DNA of 64,000 bases from Polychytrium aggregatum (lineage: Eukaryota; Chytridiomycota; Chytridiomycetes; Polychytriales), in assembly GCF_025602895.1 (NCBI RefSeq), contig NW_026516213.1, forward strand, positions 434,001-498,000, read 5' to 3'. A model generated the notes under the pieces. That model saw nothing but the letters and a program-made list of their open reading frames with translations. It was not told the DNA's origin and searched no databases. Within the stretch, counting starts at the first letter, position 1. Every line of letters starts with the position of its first letter. Positions 14,831-25,430 of this stretch are shown here, piece by piece. A program made the position numbers and the translations under genes.

Positions 14831-17800
14831 TCATTGCACCGGACAGCTTTCTTGGCCTTCGTCGCTGTCGTTGTGGCTGTCGGAGGCGTCGTCGATGTTG
14901 CTGCTGTGAGCGTGAAAGATGGAGCCATAGAGCAACAGCCTCTGGATCGCAGCAAAGGTCGACGACTGTCGGCGGCGGTAGAGGCGGTGTCCAATAAAGC
15001 CGATGTTTTCCGAGCAGATCCGGGATGCTTGGCTCATGAGCGACGAGCTCGGCGGCAGCGCCGGGGTAGTGGTGACGTCGGTTGGCGGGAACTGAGCGGG
15101 TGTCGTTTCCGACTCGACCCCATCCGAGGACGAGCCGTGGTCGCCCACCGAGTCCGTGTCCAGCCGCTTCGAGTACTGCAAACAGCAGTTCACGGGAAAC
15201 AGCTTTGAGGACGGACGGGGCTGCACGTCTCGGTTCAGGTGGGAGTCTGGAAGCCAGCTGCCCGTCGCCAGTCCCGCCTCCTGCTGGGCCGCCTCCAAGG
15301 CATCCATGTCCAAGCTCCACAGCCGGTTGTTTGGGTAGATGGGCTCAAAGATCTTGATGGTGCTGTCGATGCCGCTGACGGCTATGACGGGAGCGTGCGG
15401 ATGGCCCTGGATGACATTGACGACCTCCGAGTCGCCTGCAAGCAGCTGCACGAGCCTGGTGCTCCTCTTGTCCCAGATGAAGGCGTATCCGTCGTCCGAT
15501 CCCGAGACCACGTATCGATCCGATGCTCCATAAAAGTTGACATCTGGTCAGGACAGGGTTGCGCGAGGCACAGGCCATCAGCGGATATCGTGGGAAACCC
15601 CGGTCATCGGCAGATGTCGTGGGAGACCCCAGTCATCGGCAGATGTCGTGGGAGACCCCAGTCATCGGCAGATGTCGTGGGAGACCCCAGTCATCGGCAG
15701 ATGTCGTGGGAGACCCCAGTCATCAGCGACACAAGCAACTTGAGGCACGGCCGACGGGAAGCAACCTCCCGGTCGACGAATCGCCTGTCGGCAGCAGGCC
15801 AACTTACCCTTGGTCGTCTGTGCAGAGCCAGGCCGATCCCGGTCGAGAAGGAGAGCCGCACATGAGCCATCCGCACGTGAGCCATCCGCACATGAGCCGT
15901 CCCATCAAAAGTGCGCATGGCCGTGCGACACAACACATCAATCGATCCTGTCCGCTTACCCGACAACTTTGATGTCCCTGTGGTGGCATCGAGTGGCATC
16001 GAGTGGCATCGAGTGGATGTGGCACGATCAGCACATCGCATGGCCCGACACACCATCCCACCGCAGACTCGGCCGCCACATGCCATCGGATCGCCAGAGT
16101 CGTCATTCGGTGCCATACCTTGAAGACCCTCGATGGCTTCACGTTGGTCAGATGCGGCCACACCTCTGACGCATCTGGATCGCTCTTGCCAAGCGAGTGC
16201 GTGGTCCTCCACATCCCATCGTCGCTATCAGAGTCGTCAGAGTCGTCAGAGCCTTCGGAGGTGTCAGAGCCATTGGGTTCGTCAGAGCCTTCGGAGGTGT
16301 CAGAGTCGCCAGGGCCGCTGCCTTCAGAGTCCTCGACCATGTCGTCGCTCTCGCCGACCGATTCCATGTCGGCATCGCTCTCGGGCCGCTCGGGCCGCTC
16401 AGCCGGCCCCTCAGCGGCCTGTGCTGCTGAAGAGGCATCCGATCCATGTCTCTGCTTCAGACTGCCATGCTCATGCGGCTGCCTTTGCTTGTGCGGACTG
16501 CGGCGTCGACTTGCACCTGCACTTGCACCTGCACTTGCACTTGCACTTGCGCTTGCACCTGCACCTGCACTTGCACTTGCACTTGAACCTGCGGCCTCCT
16601 CCTGTCCGCTGTGTTGACTGTCGTCCGCACGGAAGGCTCCGATCAGCTCGACCGGTTCCAGAGCCTGGATCCATCGCTGGCCCCAGCGACTCCACAGTTC
16701 GATCGATCCTGCGCGCTCAGAGAGCAGGATGCCATCCAAGCACTCGACAAAGGCCTGGCGATCGCCCGAGGTCCTCGCGGGCCATTTGGCTTGGCGAAGC
16801 GTTGCCTCGGCATCTTGGAGGCGCTCGATGGTTTGTTCAGAGGTGTCTGTGGTTGAGAAGAGTGCCAGCGCCCACTCGCTGGCTGCTCGCAGCAGATGGC
16901 CCATGCATTGATGCTTGCGCTTCTCCAAGGCACAGCGGGACTGCACCAGCGCTTGCTGCAGCAGATGCTCGCGGTGTGCCGCGACGGCAGGATCCTCTTG
17001 GCAGTTGAATATCTTGATTCGCTTCAGCGGCGACTCGCCAGAGTGTCTTGGGTCCGAGCTGGCCAGGGCCGCAGCGTCGTCCCGGTTGCTCTGGTTGCTG
17101 CTCTGGTTGCCGTCCCGGTTGCTGTTCTGGTTGCCGTCCCGGTTGCCGAGGTCGAGGAACCACCTCAGATAGATCCGGGCACAGTTCCGGTGGCAGCACG
17201 CATCGACAACCGGTCGCAGATCCCACAGGGTCCAGACGTCCTTGATGCGGTCAATCTCGAGCAGGGCCTCTTGGTATCGCATCTGCCCCAACAGATCAGC
17301 AGCTCGGTCGACCAGGGCCTGGACCTCGACCTGGGCCTTGGCCAGCTGCGCCAGATCCATTCCCTCGCTCATCTCGACCCTGGACTCGTCCGGGCCCGCC
17401 CGGGTCTGCAGGCCCGAGCGAATGTCAAACAGATAGACGAGGTCCTGCGAGTAGCTCAGCAGCAGCTCATCGCCCGACTTGGAGAACTGACAGGAGGTGA
17501 TGTCCGAGTCGTTGCGGATGTTGTCCGAGGTCGCTCGGAAGGTCGCCACGGCTCGCTGCGGCATCCGCAGATCGTGCAGGAAGGCTTCGGGGTGGCCGCC
17601 GGCACAGACAATATAGTTGGAGTTGGCCGGGTTGAGCGAGAGGCTGTTGAGATGGATGCCAAAGCTCTGGTAGTCGACAACCACATGGCGACAGGCCGAT
17701 CTGGGTGTGCACTCGTGCTTGACCCGGACATCGAACTGGCGGACGGTTCCGTCTTCGGAGCATGTCAGTGGACAGTGCGGGGAGTCGTGGTTGACGACCA

Positions 17801-18326
17801 CCCGCTTGACCCTGCTGGTGTGGCATCGATAGACGTTGCGGACGCTTCCTTGCTCGCGATGTGGAGCCAGAGAAATGTCATGGACCCGAACCTGCGAGTC
17901 GCCGGCGACGCTCACGACGACCGAGTCTCCGGTTCCAGGGATAAACTTGGCTCCAAAGATATTGGCAGAGTGGCCGGTGTGGAATCGGGTCAGCAACCTG
18001 CTGCCGCGCTGGGCAGACGCCGGCTGCATCGGCTGCATCGGCTGCATCGGCTGCATCGGCGTCCGAGCATTCTCTCGCTCAGGCGGCGGCGCCGGCGCCG
18101 GGCCGGGCGAGTATTCCCAGAGACAGAGATGCAGGTCGTCGGATCCAGAGATCAGATGCCGGCCCGAGTCTGACCAGGCCAGGGTGTTGACGCAGCCGCG
18201 ATGGGCTTTGAGGATCTGCGAGAGCGAGAGCTGGGCGAGCAAGAGTGGGCATTCTGTTGTCTGGCGCGAGAACCCCAGCGGATGCATGGGCTCGTGCTCT
18301 CGCCGAGAGAGCAGCCGATGGGCCAT
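14831..18326 (-). CDS. WDTC1/DCAF9-like WD40 and TPR protein, copy 1
   Basis: The ATG at 18326 opens a 736-codon exon to 16119. A final coding block runs 15543-14831. WD40 repeats come first (GCVNTLAWSDSGRHLISGSDD, FHTGHSANIFGAKFIP, HTSRVKRVVVNHD), then a TPR-like helical part (LLGQMRYQEALLEIDRIKDV), a low-complexity acidic and Ala/Ser region, and last two WD repeats (VSGSDDGYAFIWDKRST, GHPHAPVIAVSGID). This order matches WDTC1, a substrate receptor of CUL4-DDB1 ubiquitin ligases. That role is inferred from the family. The join between blocks is unresolved: a small exon at about 15977-15960 with good splice signals leaves the last block one base out of phase. The protein matches the copy at 59.6 kb except for very few residues. 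Confidence 0.8.
15604..15719. repeat. 29-bp tandem array, 4 units, within the WD40 gene
   Basis: Four copies of a unit beginning TCATCGGCAGATGTCGTGGG lie in the presumed last intron of the minus-strand WD40 gene. The inverted copy at 62.2 kb has three. Confidence 0.95.
16507..16590. repeat. 6-bp coding repeat (Ala/Ser/Gly tract)
   Basis: ACTTGC and ACCTGC hexamers encode an Ala-Ser-Ala-Gly tract of the WD40 protein on the minus strand. The same hexamer makes the non-coding array at 20.73-20.80 kb. Confidence 0.85.
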
Positions 18327-18344
18327 GGCCGAGACGTTGTTCGT

Positions 18345-18421
18345 GATGGGCAGATGGGCAGATGGGCAGATGGGCAGATGGGCAGATGGGCAGATGGGCA
18401 GATGGGCAGATGGGCAGATGG
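18345..18421. repeat. 10-bp tandem repeat upstream of the WD40 gene
   Basis: About seven to eight copies of GATGGGCAGATGGGCA-type decamers lie just upstream of the start codon of the minus-strand WD40 gene. They are present in the other copy at 59.50-59.58 kb. Confidence 0.9.
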
Positions 18422-18720
18422 CAGCAAGAGCTGGCTTCTGGGTCGGCGTGGATCATCAGCACGGCACATGATTTGCTCATCCTGGCGCTGTCCGAGGCTT
18501 GTCGCCATCGATGGGAACAGCTGCTGCAAGTGCCTCGGGGAATCCAACGCTGGATCAAGATCTCGCAGATCGAGGGCGAATGCAACGCTGGATCAAGATC
18601 TCGCAGGTTCCCATGAGACGGACTGAGCGTCTTGCTGGGCCGAATGAGCCACTCCCAATCCAACAGACCGATGCAGGTCCGCCAGAGATACCAATTGCTT
18701 TCCGCGATGCTGTCGGCTGG

Positions 18721-19282
18721 GATGGATATTTCAAGTCCGTAATTCGAATGACTATCATCAACGAGAGCTCTATATAAATCACACCTCCAACACCTGCTGG
18801 GCTCGCCTGTTTCACTTTGCTCGTCTGTTTCTCTTTACTCGTCGGCTTGCTGGTGTCTCTGCGAGCCTGCCATCACGGCTCCTTCATATTCTACTTGATG
18901 ATTTGCACTGTCCTTGGCTCACTCGGTCCTCCTTCTCGCAACTCTGCCTGCTCTCCGTCTCGCAACTTCCCTGCCCTCCTTCTCGCAACTTCTGCTGGGC
19001 TCCCCCGTCGACACCGAGTTCAAGTATTTCCGCCATTGCGCGATTCCCAGCGATTCTGCCGATCCCCGCTTTGTTGTTGTGCGCCGACAACCCGCCTGAC
19101 CAGCGACTGGGATCTTTGCCCCGAGACATCATATTGACCTTCGAGCACCACCGCCGCCGGCCGTGGCATTTCGCCGTTGCAGCCCGCCTCCGCCCCGTCG
19201 CATTATATAGCCGCCTCGTCCTGCATATTGCTGTCATCCCTTCCTCGTGCAAGCTCTTCCTCGGCATCTTCACACCGTATTC
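18721..19282. promoter_or_regulatory. Upstream region of the oxidoreductase gene with TATA boxes
   Basis: TATATAAAT occurs at 18771, and ATTATATAG at about 19202, some 80 bases before the start codon of the next gene. The second is the better placed core promoter element. Short CTCGCAACT-type repeats occur near 18.93-18.99 kb. No other gene is seen here. Confidence 0.4.
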
Positions 19283-20193
19283 ATGGCTTCTCACACCATC
19301 GCTGTCTTTGGAGCCACCGGGCCCACCGGCATCGCCTTTGTGAGGCAGGCACTCGAGGCCGGCCACTCGATTGTTGCGCTGGCGCGGTCAAAGTCCAAGC
19401 TGCTTGGTCTCCTGGCTCCGGCCGTCGAGGAGACGGACAGCCGTATCAACATCATCGAGGGCGATGCCCTGAAACGCGAAGACATCGACCGGGTCTTCGA
19501 GGACACTCGCATTGACCGTGTGATGATCACTCTCGGTTGGTGTCGTGAGCATATGGCGACTCGGTCCCTCTCTAGCTGTGCGTGGGCTCTGTTGGTCCAG
19601 CACCTTCTCGATATCACCTGCTGGGCAGTTGCACTGATATCCGTCGCTGCCTGCGGCACTTGTTCATTCCGAGTTTCGATTGCATGCTATGACAGCCAGC
19701 ATCGCCGCTCAAACATCTTTGCGCTTGACCTTCTCTCGAACCAGGCACACACCCCTCAGCTGCTGAGCCCCAGCTGTCCATCTGCTCAATTGGAACAGAG
19801 CACATCATCGCGAGCCTGAAAAAGACCCTTGCCGACACCAAATCAAGCCATCCCGACCGCAAGATCCGAACCATCACAGTGACGTCGCTTGGTGTCGGCG
19901 ACTCGATCAAGCACCTCGGGCCCTTGACCTACCTGTTCGTAACAACGTTCTTGCGTCGCGCGATTGCTGACAAGAACAAGCAAGAGGATATCATCGTCAA
20001 GAACGCCTCTGCCGAGCTCGAGTACATCATCTGCCGTCCCGGTGGCCTCCGCGACAAACCCAAGACCGGCATATACCGGGCTGCTGACTTCACGGCCGGT
20101 GGAATGATCACCCGCGGCGACGTGGCCGACTTTTGCGTCAAATCCCTGGACGACAGCACCTGGCTGAACAAGACGCCTTGCCTGTTCCAGTGA
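19283..20193 (+). CDS. NAD(P)-binding, NmrA-like oxidoreductase (atypical short-chain dehydrogenase)
   Basis: Exon 1 is 19283-19535 and exon 2 is 19760-20193, joined in phase as MITLAAEPQLSICS. The protein starts at the ATG of MASHTIAVFG and at once shows the dinucleotide-binding signature GATGPTG, then an acidic strand end (IIEGDAL) and a C-terminal half with EYIICRPGGLRD and GDVADFCVKSL. This matches small NmrA-like or atypical SDR proteins, about 230 residues long. Substrate and partners are not readable. The classical YxxxK pair is not evident, so it may be a redox sensor or NAD(P)-dependent epimerase-like enzyme. Confidence 0.8.
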
Positions 20194-20732
20194 ATGGCCC
20201 GCGGTCATGCTCTTGCAGCCATGGCTTAGGCCAGCTATGAGCGACTAGTATCAGCGAGGACGATGCCCTGCTTGATGTGATGTATGCAAGATGTGTCCAA
20301 TATACAATCGTCCAGAACGTACCGCGGCGTGCCGTTGATACCGAACGGATCACAACCCGGATGGTGATGTCGATGCAGCAGCGAGCGACAGCCGCTGGGA
20401 CGCTGCTGCTGGGACACTGCTGCTGGCCAGACACCTTGGAATGCTCCCTTCCCTCGGCTGGCAAAGGTCGGCAACGGTGCCTCCTGACACAGGAAAGGAA
20501 GCATGACCTCTCCCCCACCAACCGCCTGGTCCAGCACACCAATCGCCGACGGGCGGTTGACCCGGTTGATTTGCGAAGGGAAAGGAACCGAGCGCGCTGC
20601 ACAACCAGCGGATCAAGGACGCAAACCACCCTGACAATTTGGAAAGACCGCAGAGACGGATGCGACGGCGCCGGAGGGACGCAAGGAGCAAGATTGGAGA
20701 CAACCCATCGGAGCAGTTCGGCGGACCGACTC

Positions 20733-20796
20733 GCACTTGCACTTGCACTTGCACTTGCACTTGCACTTGCACTTGCACTTGCACTTGCACTTGCAC
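20733..20796. repeat. 6-bp tandem array (about 10 units)
   Basis: Perfect ACTTGC/CACTTG repeats. The unit is also found in the coding repeat of the WD40 genes. Confidence 0.95.
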
Positions 20797-21494
20797 TCGC
20801 CCATGACCAGCGCCGTCGACCGCTGGGCCCTGTTCATGGCCCTGATGACTCTCCTTCCGCCACCGCATGTCCCTCGCTCGGGAAAACACCCACTTGCTCA
20901 CCGCAAGCCGCCGTCCCCATCCCCCGGGTGCTTGTGTCTCCTGGCCATGTCCCGTTGCACGGAGCGCCAACACAAGCACCAACACAAGCGCCAACACAAG
21001 CGAGCACGGGCGGCAACTGTGTTGCCAAAGAGCCTGGCACCGCGGCAGCACCCAATCGGCAAGGAGTGCCCCAGCAGGTCGTTTACCTGCAAGTTCCTGT
21101 GTCGGCCGCGCAGCAAAACACTTCCATTGCGCAACCGTGCCGACGGCCAGTCTATTTGCGGCAGAAAGAGGCAAGGCGTCGCAGGCCACAAGGCATTCAT
21201 GTGTGCCTGACTGCCTGTGCTCCCTTGCTCGTCCCCGGCCGACAAGGCCTTTCCCTCTGGCCCGGCCCTGTGATATCGTACGAGGTCTTTCCACGCCGCA
21301 GGAGCGTTGTCGTGACCCCATCCCTTGGTCGTCTGTGCGCGCAAAAGAGGCAAGGCCAAGGGGCCGTCGCGCCGCATATAATCCTCCGTGGAGGCGCCCG
21401 CCGTCTCCCGGCCTCCTGTCCTGCGCTGGCTGCTGCGTCTTGCCTGGAGTTTGGCTGCTGGCTGGCTTCGATTCCTGTGCTCCTCATCTTTCTC

Positions 21495-21571
21495 CCTCAA
21501 ACACCACTCCCTCAAACACCACTCCCTCAAACACCACTCCCTCAAACACTACTCCCTCAAACACCACTCCC
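21495..21571. repeat. 15-bp tandem array, about 5 units
   Basis: Copies of CTCAAACACCACTCC with one C-to-T variant, in the leader of the ferric reductase-like gene. Confidence 0.9.
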
Positions 21572-21589
21572 TCAGGCTCGACCGCTTAC

Positions 21590-21666
21590 CACAACCACAC
21601 CACAACCACAACCACACCACAACAACACACCACAACCACAACAACACACCACAACCACAACCACGG
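21590..21666. repeat. CA-rich (CCACAA) array just before a start codon
   Basis: Irregular ACCACAACCACA repeats end at CACGGCA directly before the ATG at 21669, so they probably lie in the 5' untranslated region. Confidence 0.8.
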
Positions 21667-21668
21667 CA

Positions 21669-24076
21669 ATGTCCCGAGTCGTCGCCGGCCTGCTCGCCCT
21701 GATCCCTCTCGGGTGGATGCTCTACATGAGCCCCGCAAATGTCCCCGACAATTCGTCCAACCAGCTCAGCCCCATGGACATCTACTATATCGCCTTTGGC
21801 GTCTCGCCTCTGGCCCTTCTATGCATTGTCACGGCCCTTGCTGACAACTCCATCTCCGAGGCTCTGTATCGCCCCCGCGCCCCAAAGTCCAAGTCCGGCT
21901 CGGGCATCCTTGCAAGCCTGTGGCAGCCTCAGTGGCAGGTGCTCAAGAACTCGCTCCCCCGTCCGTCGTACTTTGGCAATCCCTGGTCGCTCGGCGAGGT
22001 GCTTGTGGTTCTGCTGTTGGTCGCCTGCAACCTGGCCTGGATCTTCGTCCCCATCATCATCGAACTCATGGACCCAGAGTCAGGGTCATCGACACCTCTC
22101 ACGCCCTTGGCCATCGCTTACAACTGGACCAAGGACATTTCGCTCTGGGCCGCTTGGGCTGGCCTCTGGGATGCCGGTCTCTGCATCCTGTTTGCCATCC
22201 GCGAGAACTTTGTCTCCAAGAAGCTGCTCGGCACCGAGGCTGGCCAGTACCATCGGACCATCCGCTTCCACATTGGCCTCGGCTATACCAGCTTTCTGCT
22301 GATGACGCTGCACTCGCTGTTCTTCCTGATCAGCGCCATCGTCCAGGGCAAGTTTGTCAAGACCATGCTGCCGTGGTCGTCCAACTACGGCTACTGGAAT
22401 TTCGCCGGCCTGGTGTCGTGGGTGGCTCTGGTCGGAATGGTCGCCACATCGGTGTACAAGGTGAGAATATCGGTGCAAGAGTGGAGCCATCCGGGCTCGG
22501 CCTGTGTTCGGGATAGATTCAGGCATCGCCGGGAAACGCTGTGCTGTCCCTCGTCTGGTGCTTTGATGTGCCGCCACCCACTACACCGCCGTTCATCCTT
22601 CGGGCCGATGTCTTTAGACACCACATCTCGCTCACCATCAACACCTTTATCCCACGCCATTTGCAGGTCCGTCGCAGCAACTACCGCGTTTTCTACTGGA
22701 CCCACCAGCTCTATGTGGTTTTCTTCTTCTTTGCCTTCATCCACAAGGGCCTCGTCACCACCTATCCCATCATGTTCCCGATCCTGTACTTTATCTACGA
22801 CCGCTTGCGTCCCCGGCTCTTCTTCAAGCGACGCACCATGGCCCTTGTACAGCGAACTTCGTCGAGCACCATCATCAAGCTCGATATTCCCATCGAAGAC
22901 TCGTGGCGCGGCGCATCTACGTACGCTCCTGGAGACTGGGTCAACATCTGCATCCCCGAGCTCTCGCGCGTCGCCTGGCACGCCTTCAGTGTCGCCTCCT
23001 ATTGCCACGACACCCCGGATCGTCTGACCCTGTACATCAAAGCCGGTGGCAAGTGGACCAACGCCCTCGGCAAGATGGTGCAGGAAAACGAGCACATTAC
23101 TCTCCCCATCAAGGTCGACGGCCCCTTTGGCCCTCGCTGCACCTCGTATCTGCTCCACGAGCGTGTGTTCATGCTGACGGGCGGCAGCGGCCTGGCTGCT
23201 CTCCTGCCGTTCCTCTACCACTACATGACCGCGGGGCCTGCCTCGGGAAAGGTTCGGCTGATCTGGACCGTCAAGAATGAGGCCGATGTCCTTGCGTTCT
23301 CGGGCTTCCTCGTCGACATGGTTGACGATGCCTCTCCCCTGGGCAATCGCGTGCGCCTCGATCTGCACATCACCGGCGACATGAGTCCTGAATACGCTAC
23401 CATCGCCAGATCGACGACAAAGTACGAGAACGACCTGGCCACCCTCGTCCGCGGCACCCGCGCCACTCTGAACCGCAACACCCTCAAGATTCCCAGAAAG
23501 AATCTTGCCAAAAAGACCCGCATGGCTGATCTGGCACTGGTGCTGATCATCTTTATCTTTGGCATTGCCGGCTGGTACCTCGGCGTGTTCGTCAACCCCA
23601 CTGGTCCTGAGCTTGCCCTGTGCTCCTCCAACAACGCCTACAAGCTCGTTGGACTTGATCACTTTATCTGCTGGTACTCTCTTCCAGCCGCCAGCCCTGT
23701 GCTCTCGGCCTTGTTTGCCGCCGTTGGCGGGTACATTGCGGCCACGGCCCTCGGCTACTCGCGAAAGATGAGCAACCGCGTGAGCCGGTTCCTGCTTAAC
23801 CACGCCATGGTCCAGAAGCCCAGCGGCGCCTCGGCCACGCTTGCGTCGCTGCAGGCTCGGCGAGATCTCCTCTATGCGATCCTCGCCAAGATGAACGTCA
23901 TTCGCGTGCGCCCCGACATTGGCCGCTCTCTGCACGAGATGAACGGCTATGCACGCGATCGCAAGCTGCATGTCGCCGTCATGGCGGCCGGCCCCGAGCG
24001 GTTCATGCGAACTGTGCAGCACAAGGTCGTCGATTGCGATCATCTCGACTGGTATCGAGAGTCGTGGAAGGTGTAA
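21669..24076 (+). CDS. Ferric reductase/NADPH oxidase-like flavocytochrome b
   Basis: Two exons, 21669-22460 and 22667-24076, join in phase as YKVRRSNYR and give about 733 residues. The N-terminal half is a ferric-reductase membrane domain. Two histidine pairs with family-like spacing are present (RFHIGLGYTSFLLMTLHSLF and YWTHQLYVVFFFFAFIHKG), expected to hold two hemes. The FAD loop HAFSVAS and a nucleotide-binding GGSGLAALLP follow. Unusually, the NAD(P)H-binding half contains two further hydrophobic segments (LALVLIIFIFGIAGWYLGV and VLSALFAAVGGYIAATAL) before the C-terminus. The family moves electrons from NADPH across a membrane to iron, copper or oxygen. The acceptor cannot be told from sequence. 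Confidence 0.85.
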
Positions 24077-24163
24077 GCTCCTGGGGATGCTGCCGATAAT
24101 ATCATGGGGGGAGGAGGAGGCACTCTTTTTGTTTGGGTTTGGTTTATTTTTTGTTTCGCTTTA
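24077..24163. other. Short spacer, 3' flank of the reductase gene and left target site
   Basis: AT-rich spacer ending in the TA (24162-24163) next to the left terminal repeat of the transposon. Confidence 0.6.
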
Positions 24164-24189
24164 CAGGCGATCCAATATAAAACGGGACA
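24164..24189 (+). repeat. Left terminal inverted repeat
   Basis: Begins CAGGCGATCCA right after TA and ends ACGGGACA. It contains TATAAAA (24176-24182), so the end itself may supply the core promoter of the transposase, whose ATG is about 70 bases downstream. Confidence 0.85.
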
Positions 24190-24247
24190 CCCGGGTTTTT
24201 GACCATTCATCGAATATTTTGTTACCCAATGTTATCGCGCGCTGGCC

Positions 24248-25180
24248 ATGACCATTCGCCACACATCCGACTTTCGCACCGCCGCATTGCGATGCTACGC
24301 CCTCATCCATAGCCTGCGTAAGGTCGCCTCCATATTCAGTGTATCCAAGAGCACCATCCATCGATGGCACCGAGGATGCAAGCTGGATGACCCATCCCGA
24401 GTCCCAGCTCGCAGATCCACTTTCTTCGAGCAGGCATGTCCAGTCATTCGCACCCTGATTGAACAGGACCCGTTCCAGACTGGTCCTGTGTTGCGGTGCA
24501 AGCTCGAGTCCATCCTCCAGAGGAAAGTTTCACTCTCACTCTGCCACACTGCCATCCACCGAGCAGGTCTCTCACACAAGAGGGCAACACACCTCTACAA
24601 GTCCAAGCGACTGGATGAGCGAGTGGCACAGTTCAGGGACCAGGTCCGCTCCATCGACCCACGACGATTCGTTTTTGTCGATGAGACAGGGATCAGGAGA
24701 TCCATTTTTCCTCTTTACGGATACTCACCGAAGGGTGCTCCGCTTCGCCAGCGCAATCACATGAAACACAAGTCTGTCTCGGCTGCATTTGCCATCAACC
24801 ACTCTGGTGTGCTGCATCGCATGTACATCCCCACATCATTCAAGACACACTCGATGGTCGAGTTCTTTGAGCGAGCGACCTTCCCAGACGACTCTGTGGT
24901 TGTGATGGACAATGTCAGCATGCACAAGACAATGGCTGTCCTGGACTGCATCGATCGCCGAGGATGGTCAGTGATCTTCACCCCACCTGCCTCACTCGAC
25001 TTCAATCCCATCGAGAACTTCTTTGGGATTGTGAAGCATCAGTACAGGAAGGCAGCAGCGCTGAATGCGTCCGAGGGGTTCAGAGTCGGAATGGTGACCC
25101 TGTTTGAGTCTGCCGTTCGGAGGGTGCTTCCAGATGTCTTCCCACGGCTGATTGAGCGAGCGATGCGCTTCTGGGGTTGA
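24248..25180 (+). CDS. DD34E transposase, Tc1/mariner-IS630 superfamily
   Basis: A 310-residue intact frame. An N-terminal helix-turn-helix (KVASIFSVSKSTIHRWHRG) would bind the terminal repeats, and a second DNA-binding half follows. The RNase H-like core shows the three acidic residues in order: FVDETGIR, VVMDNVSMHK and PASLDFNPIENFFG. There are 34 residues between the second Asp and the Glu, the Tc1-type spacing. The enzyme cuts the element out and inserts it at TA. No stop, frameshift or intron interrupts it, so it may still be active. It shares orientation with the Fanzor gene, 250 bases upstream of it. Confidence 0.95.
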   Translation: MTIRHTSDFRTAALRCYALIHSLRKVASIFSVSKSTIHRWHRGCKLDDPSRVPARRSTFFEQACPVIRTLIEQDPFQTGPVLRCKLESILQRKVSLSLCHTAIHRAGLSHKRATHLYKSKRLDERVAQFRDQVRSIDPRRFVFVDETGIRRSIFPLYGYSPKGAPLRQRNHMKHKSVSAAFAINHSGVLHRMYIPTSFKTHSMVEFFERATFPDDSVVVMDNVSMHKTMAVLDCIDRRGWSVIFTPPASLDFNPIENFFGIVKHQYRKAAALNASEGFRVGMVTLFESAVRRVLPDVFPRLIERAMRFWG

Positions 25181-25430
25181 GCTCCCCAATCACGCCGCCA
25201 TTTTCACGCTCAAATCCCTGGCTTGAACCTCTCGGCGATTTTTGAACAGGGTCACTTCCCCAACCAGCCCGCGCAGACGGGCTCCTGCTCTCGGGTATAA
25301 ATGCCACACCTTCGTCCTGCTGCTTTCTTCCCTCATCTCGCCTTGATCTGATCATCGCGCCATTGTACGATAAAAAAAAGTCTCTGTTCTGACCAGTACC
25401 ACTGGCAGGCATCCAGCATCCTCTGCCCCC
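25181..25430 (+). promoter_or_regulatory. Spacer and probable promoter of the Fanzor gene
   Basis: TATAAA at 25296-25301 lies 130 bases before the Fanzor ATG and is followed by a pyrimidine-rich stretch (about 25317-25340). This suggests that the Fanzor gene has its own promoter and is not a read-through product of the transposase gene. Confidence 0.5.

Larger units (their letters stand above)
13998..18720. repeat. Large inverted segmental duplication, copy 1
   Basis: These 4,723 bases recur in reverse complement at 59204-63801 (4,598 bases). The 125-base length difference is fully explained by tandem units: four extra 24-bp units near 14.5 kb and one extra 29-bp unit near 15.6 kb. Elsewhere only a handful of substitutions were noticed, for example around 16.28, 16.39 and 14.24 kb. 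Homology stops abruptly at both edges (13998 against 63801, 18720 against 59204), with no terminal repeats visible. The segment holds a complete WDTC1-like gene and about 0.8 kb downstream of it. Confidence 0.95.
20194..21668. other. Repeat-rich intergenic region before the ferric reductase gene
   Basis: A long frame (20277 onward) runs through this stretch into the reductase gene but has no domain and passes through simple repeats, so it is treated as non-coding. The region holds a hexamer array and two CA-rich arrays that end a few bases before the next start codon. Confidence 0.5.

Noticed and set aside
16896-18173. 425-codon open frame antisense to the WD40 gene
   Set aside because: It is the mirror of a GC-rich coding exon, has no domain, and recurs at copy 2 only because the whole segment is duplicated.
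20277-22480. Very long open frame (over 700 codons) leading into the ferric reductase gene
   Set aside because: Its first 460 codons pass through simple repeats and show no domain. The conserved protein starts cleanly at 21669 after a repeat-rich leader.
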